A DNA stretch of 64,000 nt from SG8-30 sp964406445 (GTDB lineage: Bacteria; Pseudomonadota; Gammaproteobacteria; Steroidobacterales; Steroidobacteraceae). The DNA is taken from positions 84,738 through 148,737 of the forward strand of contig CAYORU010000006.1 of NCBI GenBank assembly GCA_964406445.1, given 5' to 3'. The notes under the pieces are model-generated. The model did not search any database. It was not told the origin of the DNA and saw only the letters and a program-made list of their open reading frames with translations. The position numbers and the translations under genes were made by a program. How positions within the stretch are numbered: the first letter of the stretch is position 1; every line of letters starts with the position of its first letter. Shown here one piece after another: positions 41,971 to 50,375 of this stretch.

Positions 41971-43563
41971 ATGACGGCGAGTCCGCACGCCGGCGCCCCG
42001 GGCAGGCGGGGGGCCTTCACCCGCTTCCTCGACTCGGTCGAGTTCCTCGGCAACCTGCTTCCGCACCCGGTCACCCTGTTCGCCCTGTTCGCGGGGGCGG
42101 TGCTGGTCGCGTCCGGCCTCCTGTCCTGGGTCGACTTCAGCGTGGCCGACCCGCGGCCGGACGGCGCTGCCGGGCGGGCGCCGAACGGGATGATCGAGGT
42201 GGTCAACCTGCTCTCCGCCGACGGTCTGCGGCGGATCGTCGAGGGATTCGTCACCAACTTCACCGGCTTCGCGCCGCTCGGCGTGGTGCTGGTCGCGCTG
42301 CTCGGCGTCGCGGTCGCGGAGCGCTCGGGGCTGTTCGCCGCGGTGATCCGCAAGCTCGTGCTCGGTGCGGGGCGCGAGGTGGTCACCGTCGCAATCGTGT
42401 TCGCGGGCGTGCTCTCGAACGCGGCCTCGGAGATGGGCTACGTGGTGCTCGTGCCGCTCGCGGCGGCAATCTTCCACTCGCTGGGGCGGCATCCGCTCGC
42501 GGGATTGGCAGCGGCCTTCGCCGGTGTCTCGGGCGGCTACAGCGCCAACCTCGTCATCGGCACGATCGACCCGCTGCTGGCCGGCCTGACCCAGCAGTCC
42601 GCGCAGCTGATGGACCCGGACTACACGGTGCACCCGCTGGTCAACTGGTACTTCATGATGGCCAGCACCGGGCTGGTGACCGTGCTCGGCTGGTGGGTCA
42701 CGGCGCGCATCGTCGAGCCGAAGCTGGGCCCCTGGGACCCGGCCGGCGCGAGTGAGGAACTCGCCGGCGCCACGCGTCTCGAGCCGCTGACCGACGTCGA
42801 GCGGCGCGGCCTGCGCCGCGCCGGCGGCGCCGCGCTCGTGACGGCGGCGCTGATCGCCTGGACCGTGATCCCGGCCGACGGCGTGCTGCGCAACCCGCAG
42901 ACGGGTGGCGTGCTGCACTCGCCGTTCCTGAACGGCGTCGTGTGCTTCATCTTCGTGATGTTCGTGGTGCCGGGCTTCGTCTACGGCCGCGTGGTCGGCA
43001 CCGTGCGCAACGACCGCGACGTCATCAAGGCGATGGAGGACGGCATGCGCACGCTGGGCCTCTACATCGTCCTCGTCTTCTTCGCGGCGCAGTTCGTCGC
43101 GTGGTTCGGCTGGTCGAACATCGGCACGATCACCGCGGTGCTCGGCGCGCGCGGGCTCGAGGCGGTGGGCCTCACGGGGCCGGCCTTCTTCCTGCTGTTC
43201 ATCCCGTTCTGCGCCTTCCTCAACCTGGCCATCGGCAGCGCCTCCGCCAAGTGGGCGATCACGGCGCCGATCTTCGTGCCGATGCTGATGCTGCTGGGTT
43301 ACAGCCCGGAGCTGACCCAGGCGGCCTACCGCGTCGGCGACTCGGTCAGCAACGTGATCACGCCGATGATGTCGTACTTCGGCCTGATCCTCGCGATGGC
43401 GACGCGCTACGTCCGAAACCTCGGCATCGGCACGCTGATCGCCACGATGCTGCCCTACACGCTGGTCTTCCTCGTGGGCTGGACGGCGTTCTTCTACCTC
43501 TACGTGTTCGTGCTCGGCCTGCCGCTCGGCCCCGCGACGCCGAACTACTGGCCGGCGGGCTGA
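41971..43563 (+). CDS. AbgT family transporter
   Basis: This is a large inner-membrane transporter of the p-aminobenzoyl-glutamate/sulfonamide exporter family. The 530-residue product has the usual order: LDSVEFLGNLLPHPVTLFALF near the start, GFAPLGVVLVALLGVAVAERSG, a dozen hydrophobic segments, and the conserved SASAKWAITAPIFVPMLMLLG and ITPMMSYFGLIL. The ATG at 41971 is chosen; a GTG at 41956 would add five residues. It may carry PABA-glutamate inward or antimetabolites outward. Confidence 0.93.
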   Translation: MTASPHAGAPGRRGAFTRFLDSVEFLGNLLPHPVTLFALFAGAVLVASGLLSWVDFSVADPRPDGAAGRAPNGMIEVVNLLSADGLRRIVEGFVTNFTGFAPLGVVLVALLGVAVAERSGLFAAVIRKLVLGAGREVVTVAIVFAGVLSNAASEMGYVVLVPLAAAIFHSLGRHPLAGLAAAFAGVSGGYSANLVIGTIDPLLAGLTQQSAQLMDPDYTVHPLVNWYFMMASTGLVTVLGWWVTARIVEPKLGPWDPAGASEELAGATRLEPLTDVERRGLRRAGGAALVTAALIAWTVIPADGVLRNPQTGGVLHSPFLNGVVCFIFVMFVVPGFVYGRVVGTVRNDRDVIKAMEDGMRTLGLYIVLVFFAAQFVAWFGWSNIGTITAVLGARGLEAVGLTGPAFFLLFIPFCAFLNLAIGSASAKWAITAPIFVPMLMLLGYSPELTQAAYRVGDSVSNVITPMMSYFGLILAMATRYVRNLGIGTLIATMLPYTLVFLVGWTAFFYLYVFVLGLPLGPATPNYWPAG

Positions 43564-43602
43564 TCGCGGCGCCGTCATTGGTGCCGGCGGTTGCGTCGTG
43601 TC

Positions 43603-43968
43603 GGCTGAGCTTTACGCGCGGGCGGGATCCGGCGCTTGTGCCCGGGTCGGCTGGTGCCTGCGCCGCGGCCGGGATCCGGCTGGGGGGCACTCCTCGCCTC
43701 GCTGCTCCGCTCGCCCTGGCTCGCTCCGCTGATCCGCTCGGCTGCGGGGCCCCCCGCCACCTCGGCCGCGGCGCGAAACGCTACCGCCGACTCGGGCAGT
43801 GCCAAATCGGGCGTAGCCTCTCTGCGCGCGGGCGAGGTGGCCAGGGCCACCCGGAGCGAGCGCGTAAGTTCCGACTGCGCGAGCGAAGTGGTGGCCCAGG
43901 CCGGATCCCGCCCGCGCGCATGGCTCAGCCAGAACAACCGTAACGCCCGGATCCCGGCCGCGGCGCAG
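43603..43968. repeat. GC-rich intergenic inverted-repeat region (366 bp)
   Basis: The 486-bp gap between abgT and vanY has no convincing gene. It holds two inverted pairs: A (43603-43633) with A' (43900-43930), 31 bp with four mismatches, and B (43658-43679) with B' (43947-43968), 22 bp perfect. All four arms contain a GGATCC core. The order A-B-A'-B' is interlaced, not nested, so both pairs could form together only as a pseudoknot. Between them, GGGGGGC (43682-43688) faces GCCCCCC (43749-43755). It looks like a non-coding mobile or structured repeat. Confidence 0.75.
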
Positions 43969-44049
43969 CGTCTGCCTCCGATGAGGCCTCGGTGTAGCAT
44001 CAAGCAATGCACAGCAGTCTTTCTTGCGCCGTGGGCGCGTGAAGCGGCC

Positions 44050-44760
44050 ATGAACCCCGCCGAGCTCACCGGCCAGGCCGACACGCACGTCGTCGCCTTC
44101 GAGGACACCGGCCTGCGCGTGCACCGCGACGCCGCCGCGGCGCTCGCCGCGCTGCGTGCGGCCGCCGCCGCGGCCGGCCACGACCTCGCCATCGCCTCGG
44201 CGTTCCGGGATTTCGCGAGGCAGCGCGACCTGTGGAACGCCAAGTGGCGCGGCGAGCGGCCCGTGCTGGACGTCGAAGGCAGGCCGCTCGACATCACGGT
44301 GCTGCCGCCGCCGGCACGCGTCAACGCGATCCTCGCCTGGTCCGCGCTGCCAGGAGGGAGCCGCCACCACTGGGGCACCGACCTGGATGTCTGGGATCGC
44401 GCCGCGGTGCCGCCAGGTTACCGGCTGCAGCTGTCGACCGGCGAGTACGCGCCCGGCGGGCCGTTCGCCGCGCTCACCGCCTGGCTGGACCGCCACATGC
44501 GCCGCTTCGGCTTCTACCGGCCCTACGCGACCGGCGTCGGCGGCGTACGCCCGGAGCCCTGGCACCTCAGCTTCGCGCCCCTCGCCGAGCCCGCGCGGCG
44601 GGCGCTCGGTGCGGATGCGCTCGCGGCGGCGCTGCGCGGCGGGAGGGTGCTCGGCGAAGAGACGATCCTCGGCATGCTGCCGGAGATCCATGCGCGCTAC
44701 GTCGCGACCGTCGACCGGCCGCCGCGGATGCGCTCGCGCTGGGCCCGCGCCGCCCGCTAG
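44050..44760 (+). CDS. VanY-type D-alanyl-D-alanine carboxypeptidase
   Basis: The 236-residue product is an M15B zinc peptidase that trims peptidoglycan stem peptides. It shows SAFRDFARQRDLWNAKWRGE, the zinc-binding SRHHWGTDLDVWD (His and Asp ligands) and the second His in RPEPWHLSFAPL. No signal peptide is visible at the ATG at 44050; the frame extends upstream only into the intergenic repeat, so a cytosolic form or a missed start is possible. Its TAG stop overlaps the TAG stop of the convergent HD gene in a CTAG palindrome. Confidence 0.87.
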   Translation: MNPAELTGQADTHVVAFEDTGLRVHRDAAAALAALRAAAAAAGHDLAIASAFRDFARQRDLWNAKWRGERPVLDVEGRPLDITVLPPPARVNAILAWSALPGGSRHHWGTDLDVWDRAAVPPGYRLQLSTGEYAPGGPFAALTAWLDRHMRRFGFYRPYATGVGGVRPEPWHLSFAPLAEPARRALGADALAAALRGGRVLGEETILGMLPEIHARYVATVDRPPRMRSRWARAAR

Positions 44761-45794
44761 CGACTCTCGTCGCTGCGCGCCGCGAAGGGCGAGGGCGCCG
44801 GCCCCCAGGTCCGCTCGAGCTGCTCGACCATCAGGGCGCGGACGCTGCGCATCGGCTCCGGCTGCACGGTGTACACGGCCGGGCTGCGCCGCAGCATCGG
44901 CCAGCGCCCCGTGCGCAGCAGCTCGTTCAGGTGCGCCACGTTCTGCTGGATCGCTTCCATGTAGGGATTGGCGCCGCCGAACAGCGGCTCGACGTGGCGG
45001 TAGGCGTGGTCGAAGGCGCCCTCCAGGCGGCCCTCGAGCGTGGCGCGCACGAAGGCGGGCGTCTGGCGCAGGAGGTCGAGGCCGGAGCCGTAGACCACCT
45101 CGACGCCCTCGGTCCCCGGGTACACCGCCACGCCGCCGAGGACGAACTCCGCGTACAGCCGGTCGCGGCACTTCTCGAGGTAGCAGCGGTCCGACATCTG
45201 CGCGAGCAGGTCGGCGGTGCCGAGGAGATGACCCAGCTTCCGGTCGCGATCGTCGGCGACGCGGATCTGGTCGAAGGGCACCTCGTAGCCGGTGAAGTGG
45301 ACGATGCGCGTGGCGACCGGCACCCATCTCGCGAGACCGGCCTGCGGCAGGTAGCGCGCGAGGAACTTCGCGCCGCGGGAAACGTGGGTGCGGGTGAAGA
45401 CCGCGCCGTTCGGCACGTCGGCCTCGCTCGTCTCGCGGATGTAGCCGGAATCGTGGAACAGCGCCGTGATCAGCCCGACCAGCGCGCGCTCGTGCCCGAG
45501 GCGGTCGGCCTCGGCCGCGGTGCGCTCATAGCCAGCCATCAGCCGGGCCGCAGCGAGCACCACGTCGAGCGAGTGCTGAAGGTCGTGATAGACGGTGTCG
45601 ACGCCGATGTAGCCGGGCATGCGGCCGGTGAACAGCGCGGCGAAGTCGTCGACGGCGCGGCCGAGGACCGCGAGGTCCGCGCCCGGCCAGGCGCCCGCGT
45701 ACAGCTCGAGCACCGCGGCGCGCACCGCGGCCGGCGAGCTCACCTGCACCGTGTCCGTGACGTCGTAGTTGCTGCGGCGGTAGGCGCGTTTCAC
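44757..45794 (-). CDS. HD-domain phosphohydrolase
   Basis: The 345-residue product starts with GTG and contains an HD-type metal-binding core: VYHDLQHSLDVVLAA, ALFHDSGYIRE and LLGTADLLAQMSDR supply the H, HD and D ligands in the expected order. The pattern resembles the catalytic domain of cyclic nucleotide phosphodiesterases. No sensor domain is present. Substrate unknown. The stop shares the CTAG with the opposing vanY stop. Confidence 0.82.
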   Translation of the reverse strand: MKRAYRRSNYDVTDTVQVSSPAAVRAAVLELYAGAWPGADLAVLGRAVDDFAALFTGRMPGYIGVDTVYHDLQHSLDVVLAAARLMAGYERTAAEADRLGHERALVGLITALFHDSGYIRETSEADVPNGAVFTRTHVSRGAKFLARYLPQAGLARWVPVATRIVHFTGYEVPFDQIRVADDRDRKLGHLLGTADLLAQMSDRCYLEKCRDRLYAEFVLGGVAVYPGTEGVEVVYGSGLDLLRQTPAFVRATLEGRLEGAFDHAYRHVEPLFGGANPYMEAIQQNVAHLNELLRTGRWPMLRRSPAVYTVQPEPMRSVRALMVEQLERTWGPAPSPFAARSDESR

Positions 45795-45840
45795 CGGAAG
45801 CGCATTCCCCCGGGCCCTCCGGGACCCTCGCAGTCTATGC

Positions 45841-45856
45841 CCCGGCGATCGCCGGG
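45841..45856. repeat. 16-bp perfect palindrome CCCGGCGATCGCCGGG
   Basis: This lies in the 111-bp space between the HD-gene start (45794) and the xth stop (45906). It could form a hairpin on xth transcripts, but no T-run follows. It also contains GCGATCGC. Its function is unclear. Confidence 0.5.
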
Positions 45857-45905
45857 CGCCAATCCGCCGGCCGCGAATCGGAGAACCGTCACAGTTGCGG
45901 CCGGA

Positions 45906-46676
45906 TCACCCTATGTCAAAGCTCGCCACGACCGGCGCGTGGTCGGAGGGCCGCTCCCAGGTCCGCGGGTCGCGGTCCACGCTGCAGGCCGTGCAGCGGT
46001 CGGCCAGCGCGCGGCTCGCGAGCACGAGGTCGATCCTCAGGCCGTGGTTGCGGCGAAACGCGCCCATGCGGTAGTCCCACCAGCTGAAGATCCCCGCCGG
46101 CTGCTCGAACAGCCGGAAGACGTCCACGAGCCCGGCATCGAGCAGCCGGCCGAGGGCGGCGCGCTCCTCGGGGCTCACGTGCACCGAGCCCTCCCAGGCC
46201 TTGGGATCGTGCACGTCGCGGTCCTCCGGCGCGACGTTGAAGTCGCCGACCAGGGCGAGCCGCGGGTGCCGCGCGAGTTCCGCAGCCACGTAGTCGGCCA
46301 GCCGCGCCATCCAGCCGAGCTTGTAGGCGAACTTCTCGGAGCCGACCGCCTGGCCGTTCGGCACGTACACGTCGATCACGCGCACGCCGCCGATGGTGGC
46401 GGCGATGACCCGCCGCTGCGGATCGTCGAAGCCCGGGATTCCGCGGGCGACGTCCTCGAGCGGCTGCCGGGCGAGCAGCGCCACGCCGTTGTAGGTGCGC
46501 TGTCCCGACCAGGCGGCCTCGAAGCCCAGCGCCGCGACCGCGTCGCGCGGGAACTGCTCGTCGGAGAGCTTGAGTTCCTGCAGGCCGATCACGTCGGCCG
46601 GCCCGGAGGCGGCCCACTGCTCGAGCTGCGGCAGGCGCACCCGCAGCGAGTTGACGTTCCAGGTCGCGATCCTCAC
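45906..46676 (-). CDS. xth: Exodeoxyribonuclease III
   Basis: This AP endonuclease/3'-5' exonuclease acts in base excision repair. The 256-residue product has the family motifs: RIATWNVNSLRVRLPQL at the start, QELKLSDEQFP (metal Glu), YVPNGQAVGSEKFAYK, GDFNVAPEDRDVHDP and SDHAPVVASFDIG (catalytic Asp-His). It begins at a GTG overlapping the prlC stop by 4 bases, so the two are coupled. Confidence 0.95.
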   Translation of the reverse strand: MRIATWNVNSLRVRLPQLEQWAASGPADVIGLQELKLSDEQFPRDAVAALGFEAAWSGQRTYNGVALLARQPLEDVARGIPGFDDPQRRVIAATIGGVRVIDVYVPNGQAVGSEKFAYKLGWMARLADYVAAELARHPRLALVGDFNVAPEDRDVHDPKAWEGSVHVSPEERAALGRLLDAGLVDVFRLFEQPAGIFSWWDYRMGAFRRNHGLRIDLVLASRALADRCTACSVDRDPRTWERPSDHAPVVASFDIG

Positions 46677-48691
46677 GCGGCGATGCCGTCCCGGCGCAGC
46701 AACGGCCCGACCTCGGGGCGCCGCCCGCGGAACTCGACGAAGGCCTCCATGACGTCGCGGCTGCCGCCCTGCGAGAGGATCGAATCGAGGAAGCGCAGGG
46801 CGACCGAGGCGTCGAAGACGCCGGTGTCCTCGAAAGCCGCGAAGGCATCCGCGGCGAGCACCTCGGCCCACTTGTAGCTGTAGTAGCCGGCGGCGTAGCC
46901 GCCCGAGAAGACGTGCGTGAAGGCCTGCGCGAAGCGGTTGAACTCCGGCACGCGCAGCACCGCGACCTCGCGCCGCACCTCCTCCAGGAGCGCGCCGATC
47001 CGCCCGCCCGCCGCGGCCTCATGGCCCGCGTGCAGGCGGAAGTCGAACAGCGCGAACTCGAGCTGGCGCACGGCCGCGAGGCCGGCGTGGAAGCTCCGCG
47101 AGGCGAGCAGGCGCTCGAGCATGGCGACCGGAAGCGGCTCGCCGGTCTCGACGTGTCCGGAGACGAGCGGCAGGACCTCGGCGCGCCAGGCGTACTGCTC
47201 CATGAACTGGCTCGGCAGCTCGACCGCGTCCCAGGGCACGCCGTTGATGCCGCCGACGCTCGGGTAGTCCACCTGGGTGAGCATCAGGTGCAGGCCGTGG
47301 CCGAACTCGTGGAACAGCGTGACGACGTCGCCGTGGGTGAGCAGCGAGGGCCGCCCGCCGGAGGGTGGCGCGAAATTGCACACGAGGTGCGCCACCGGCA
47401 TGGCGTGGCGGCCGGCGATGCGCTTGCGGTTGATGCAGTCGCCCATCCAGGCGCCGCCGCGCTTCGCCGGGCGGGAATAGGGGTCGAGGTAGAACCCGGC
47501 GATCTCCCGGCCGTCGCGGTCGCGGATCGCGTAGTAGCGCGCGTCCGGATGCCAGGTGGCGACGCCCTCGCGCGGCTCGAGGGTGAGCCCGTACAGGCGC
47601 CGCGCGACCTCGGCGAGGCCCGCCAGCACCCGGGGCAGCGGGAAGTAGGGACGCAGCGCCTCCTGGGAGACGGCGTGGCGCTCCTCGCGCAGCTTCTCCG
47701 CGTAGTAGCCGACGTCCCAGGCCGCCAGCGGCCGGCCTGCGAAGGCCTCGAGGCCGGCGAGCTCGGTCGCCGCCGCGGGACGGTAGTGGCGCGCCAGCTG
47801 GCCGAGGAACTGCAGCACTTCGTCCGGGGTCGCCGCCATCTTGGTGGCGAGCGAGAGCTCCGCGTAGCTCGCGAAGCCGAGCAGCCGAGCGAGCTCGTGG
47901 CGCAGCCCGAGGATCCGCTCCATCAGCGGGCCGTTGTCGTTGCGGCCCGCGGTCGGCCCGCGCTCCGAGGCGCGGGTGGTCCAGGCCTCGTAGAACTCGC
48001 GGCGCAGCGGTTCGCTCCGTGCGTGCGTGATCACGGCGACGTAGTTCGGCTGGTCGAGGGTCAGCAGGTGGCCGGCGAGCCCGCGCTCACGCGCCGCCGT
48101 GGCGGCCCGCGCCACGGTGTCCGTCGGCAGGCCGTCGAGGAGGCCTGGATCCGTGACGTGGCGCGACCATGCCTCGGTCGCGTCGAGGACGTTCTCCTCG
48201 AACTTCGACTGCGCGGTCGCGAGCGACTGCATGAGCTCGCGGAAGCGGGCGCGGCCGGCCGGCGGCAGCGCGACGCCGGCGAGGCGGAAGTCGCGCAGCA
48301 GGTTGTCCAGCAGCTGCCGCGCCGCCCGAGGCAGGCGGCTTCCCTCGCGGGAGCGGATCGTCTCGCAGGCCTGGTGCAGCGCCTCGTTCTGGCCCACCTC
48401 GGCATGGTAGTCGGCCAGCAGCACGCGGCAGGCGTTGCAGGCCGCGCGCATGGCCTCGCTGTCGCGCACCGCGGCGAGGTGATCGGCCGGGCTCCAGGCC
48501 CGGGCGAGCGCGTGGTTGGCCTCCTCGAAGGGCTCGACGAGGCTTTCGAAGGTGGCCTCCGGCCGGGCCAGCAGGGCGGCGAGCGTCGCGCGGTGACGGT
48601 CGATGGCGGCGCGGATCGCCGGCTCGACATGCTCGGGACGTATCGCCGCGTAGTCGGGCAGCCCGTCGGGGGCCAGCAGGGGATTGTCCAT
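46673..48691 (-). CDS. prlC: Oligopeptidase A (M3 family)
   Basis: This zinc metallopeptidase degrades signal peptides and other short peptides in the cytosol. The 672-residue product has the usual length, the zinc motif TLFHEFGHGLHLML, GGAWMGDCINRK upstream of it and the C-terminal substrate-binding GGYAAGYYSYKWAEVLAADAF. The ATG at 48691 gives MDNPLLAPDGLPDYAAIRPE, the standard N-terminus; the frame remains open upstream through the inverted repeat only by chance. Confidence 0.96.
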   Translation of the reverse strand: MDNPLLAPDGLPDYAAIRPEHVEPAIRAAIDRHRATLAALLARPEATFESLVEPFEEANHALARAWSPADHLAAVRDSEAMRAACNACRVLLADYHAEVGQNEALHQACETIRSREGSRLPRAARQLLDNLLRDFRLAGVALPPAGRARFRELMQSLATAQSKFEENVLDATEAWSRHVTDPGLLDGLPTDTVARAATAARERGLAGHLLTLDQPNYVAVITHARSEPLRREFYEAWTTRASERGPTAGRNDNGPLMERILGLRHELARLLGFASYAELSLATKMAATPDEVLQFLGQLARHYRPAAATELAGLEAFAGRPLAAWDVGYYAEKLREERHAVSQEALRPYFPLPRVLAGLAEVARRLYGLTLEPREGVATWHPDARYYAIRDRDGREIAGFYLDPYSRPAKRGGAWMGDCINRKRIAGRHAMPVAHLVCNFAPPSGGRPSLLTHGDVVTLFHEFGHGLHLMLTQVDYPSVGGINGVPWDAVELPSQFMEQYAWRAEVLPLVSGHVETGEPLPVAMLERLLASRSFHAGLAAVRQLEFALFDFRLHAGHEAAAGGRIGALLEEVRREVAVLRVPEFNRFAQAFTHVFSGGYAAGYYSYKWAEVLAADAFAAFEDTGVFDASVALRFLDSILSQGGSRDVMEAFVEFRGRRPEVGPLLRRDGIAA

Positions 48692-48711
48692 GGGCGTGGA
48701 TTGTAGGCCGG

Positions 48712-48810
48712 CGGAAACTCCAGGGGACATTCCCTTCGATTTCTCCGGCCATGACCGAGGAACCCTCGCCGATGGCGGAAAATCGAAGGGAATGTCCCCT
48801 GGAGTTTCCG
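48712..48810. repeat. REP-like inverted-repeat element 3 (99 bp)
   Basis: Perfect 31-bp arms (48712-48742 and 48780-48810) flank a 37-bp loop; each arm contains CCAGGGGACATTCCCTTCGA. It lies between the GIDE-domain gene end and the prlC start. Element 1 shares the GGGGACATTCCCTT core but has a different distal arm sequence. Confidence 0.9.
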
Positions 48811-48816
48811 GGTTCG

Positions 48817-49710
48817 CTAGAGCCCGTGCAGCAGCATCCAGGCGAGCGAGACCACCGCGACCAGGAACAGCCCGAGCCCGCCCGCCGATCGCCAGCGGTA
48901 GCGCCGGGCCAGCCGCGCGGCGTCGCCCGCCGCGAGCAGGAACGGCCGCTCGCGGTCCTGCGGGCGTGCCAGCACGTGCACGCCCGGCTGGACCGACTCG
49001 CGGCGGCGCTGCTCCATCACCTGCGCGTGCGCGGCCTCGCGGGCCCGCTCCCACTCCTCGAGGGTCAGGACACCGTCGCCGTCGGCGTCGAAGCGCTCGA
49101 GCAGCGCCGCCTGGTCGCGCTTCCACTCGCGCAGCAGCGCCGCGACTTCCCCGTCGAGCGCGCCCGGCAGGACCCCGCGCTCGGTGCGGAACCAGCCGAT
49201 CGCGTAGAGCGGGTCGCCGTCGTGCATGCGCGACTCGCGGTAGCGAAAGTCGCGCCCGAATCCGCGGAAGCCGCGGTGGGCCGGGGGTCCCGCCTCGGGC
49301 AGCGGCGTGCCGCCGTACCAGGTGTCGCTGGCCTGCGGCAGCACTTCCGCGCCGTCCGGGTCCACGATGCATCGCCCGGTGTCGTCCTCGAGCAGGAACA
49401 GCGCGTCGCTGACCCCCCGCGACACCACGCGCCAGGTCACGCGGCCCTTGCTGTCGCGCGTGCGGCGCTCGACGGTGTAGCGCCACCAGGTGCAGGGCCG
49501 CCGCGTCAGCGGCGCCAGGACCGGCGCCCCGGGCATGCTGCGGCCGCTGCCCACCAGCTCGACGTAGCCCTGCGCCGCGCTGCGCACGCGCGAGGTGGGG
49601 GTGTCCTCGATGAGCCGGGCCCAGCGCCACCAGCGGAATCCGCGGAAGAAGCCGAGCGCGCCGGCCGCGGCGAGGAGCGCGACCGCGAACCAGTACTCCG
49701 CGGGGTCCAC
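48817..49710 (-). CDS. GIDE-like membrane protein with inserted EF-hand
   Basis: The 297-residue product has an N-terminal membrane helix (FAVALLAAAGALGFFRGF), a GIDE/BAM-like domain (about 40-175; LTRRPCTWWRYTVERR and DDTGRCIVDPDGAEVLP) and a C-terminal helix (GLGLFLVAVVSLAWMLLHG). Between them, about 208-220, sits a canonical EF-hand loop DADGDGVLTLEEW. GIDE-domain proteins commonly neighbour LemA, as here (16 bp upstream gene). The EF-hand suggests calcium control, which is inference. Confidence 0.82.
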   Translation of the reverse strand: MDPAEYWFAVALLAAAGALGFFRGFRWWRWARLIEDTPTSRVRSAAQGYVELVGSGRSMPGAPVLAPLTRRPCTWWRYTVERRTRDSKGRVTWRVVSRGVSDALFLLEDDTGRCIVDPDGAEVLPQASDTWYGGTPLPEAGPPAHRGFRGFGRDFRYRESRMHDGDPLYAIGWFRTERGVLPGALDGEVAALLREWKRDQAALLERFDADGDGVLTLEEWERAREAAHAQVMEQRRRESVQPGVHVLARPQDRERPFLLAAGDAARLARRYRWRSAGGLGLFLVAVVSLAWMLLHGL

Positions 49711-49726
49711 CCGGGGGCTGCCGGCC

Positions 49727-50293
49727 CTAGCCGAACAGGGCCTTCATGTCGACGTCGCGCTTCTGCTCCTCGGTGAACTCGAGCAACGTCGCCTCCTTGA
49801 AGGCGAACAGGCGCGCGACCACGAGGTCCGGGAACTGGTGGATGCGGACGTTGTTGAGGTTGACGGAGGCGTTGTAGAGCTCGCGCCGGTCGGCGATGCC
49901 TTCCTCCAGCTGCGTGATGCGCGACTGCAGGTGGCGGAACGACTCGTCGGCCTTGAGCTGCGGGTAGTTCTCGGCGACCGCGAACAGCTGGCCGAGCCCG
50001 GCGCGCAGCGAGCTCTCGGCCGCGCCCACCGCGGCGACGTCGCCTGCGCCGGCCGCCTGGAACACCGACGCGCGGGCCTTCATGACCCGCTCCAGCGTCT
50101 CCTGCTCGTACTGCATGTAGCGCTTGCAGGTCTCGACCAGCTTGGGCAGCTCGTCGTGGCGCTGCACGAGCAGGACGTCGATGTTGGCCCAGGCCTGCTT
50201 GACGTTCTCGCGAAGCTTGACGAGCCCGTTGTAGATCCCGATGCCGTAGACGGCGAGCACCGCCAGCACCGCGAGGAACACGACGAAACCCAT
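49727..50293 (-). CDS. LemA family protein
   Basis: The 188-residue product has one N-terminal membrane helix (VVFLAVLAVLAVYGIGIYNGL) and the helical LemA core, with YNGLVKLRENVKQAWANIDVLL and the C-terminal YNASVNLNNVRIHQFPDLVVA. The ATG at 50293 is preceded by GGGGTGA, and a TATACT -10 candidate lies about 40 nt upstream. It is cotranscribed with the GIDE-like gene. Function uncertain; LemA proteins are linked to membrane stress. Confidence 0.93.
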   Translation of the reverse strand: MGFVVFLAVLAVLAVYGIGIYNGLVKLRENVKQAWANIDVLLVQRHDELPKLVETCKRYMQYEQETLERVMKARASVFQAAGAGDVAAVGAAESSLRAGLGQLFAVAENYPQLKADESFRHLQSRITQLEEGIADRRELYNASVNLNNVRIHQFPDLVVARLFAFKEATLLEFTEEQKRDVDMKALFG

Positions 50294-50375
50294 GACCGTC
50301 ACCCCGCAGCCGTGAAGCGCGACCGGCGCCGAGTATATCATCGTGCCCCTCGCCTCCCGGGCTGACGGAGTTCAC

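Noticed and set aside
44232..46877. Long plus-strand frame over the HD and xth genes
   Set aside because: Its translation is antisense to well-supported HD-domain and exonuclease III genes and has no domain features.
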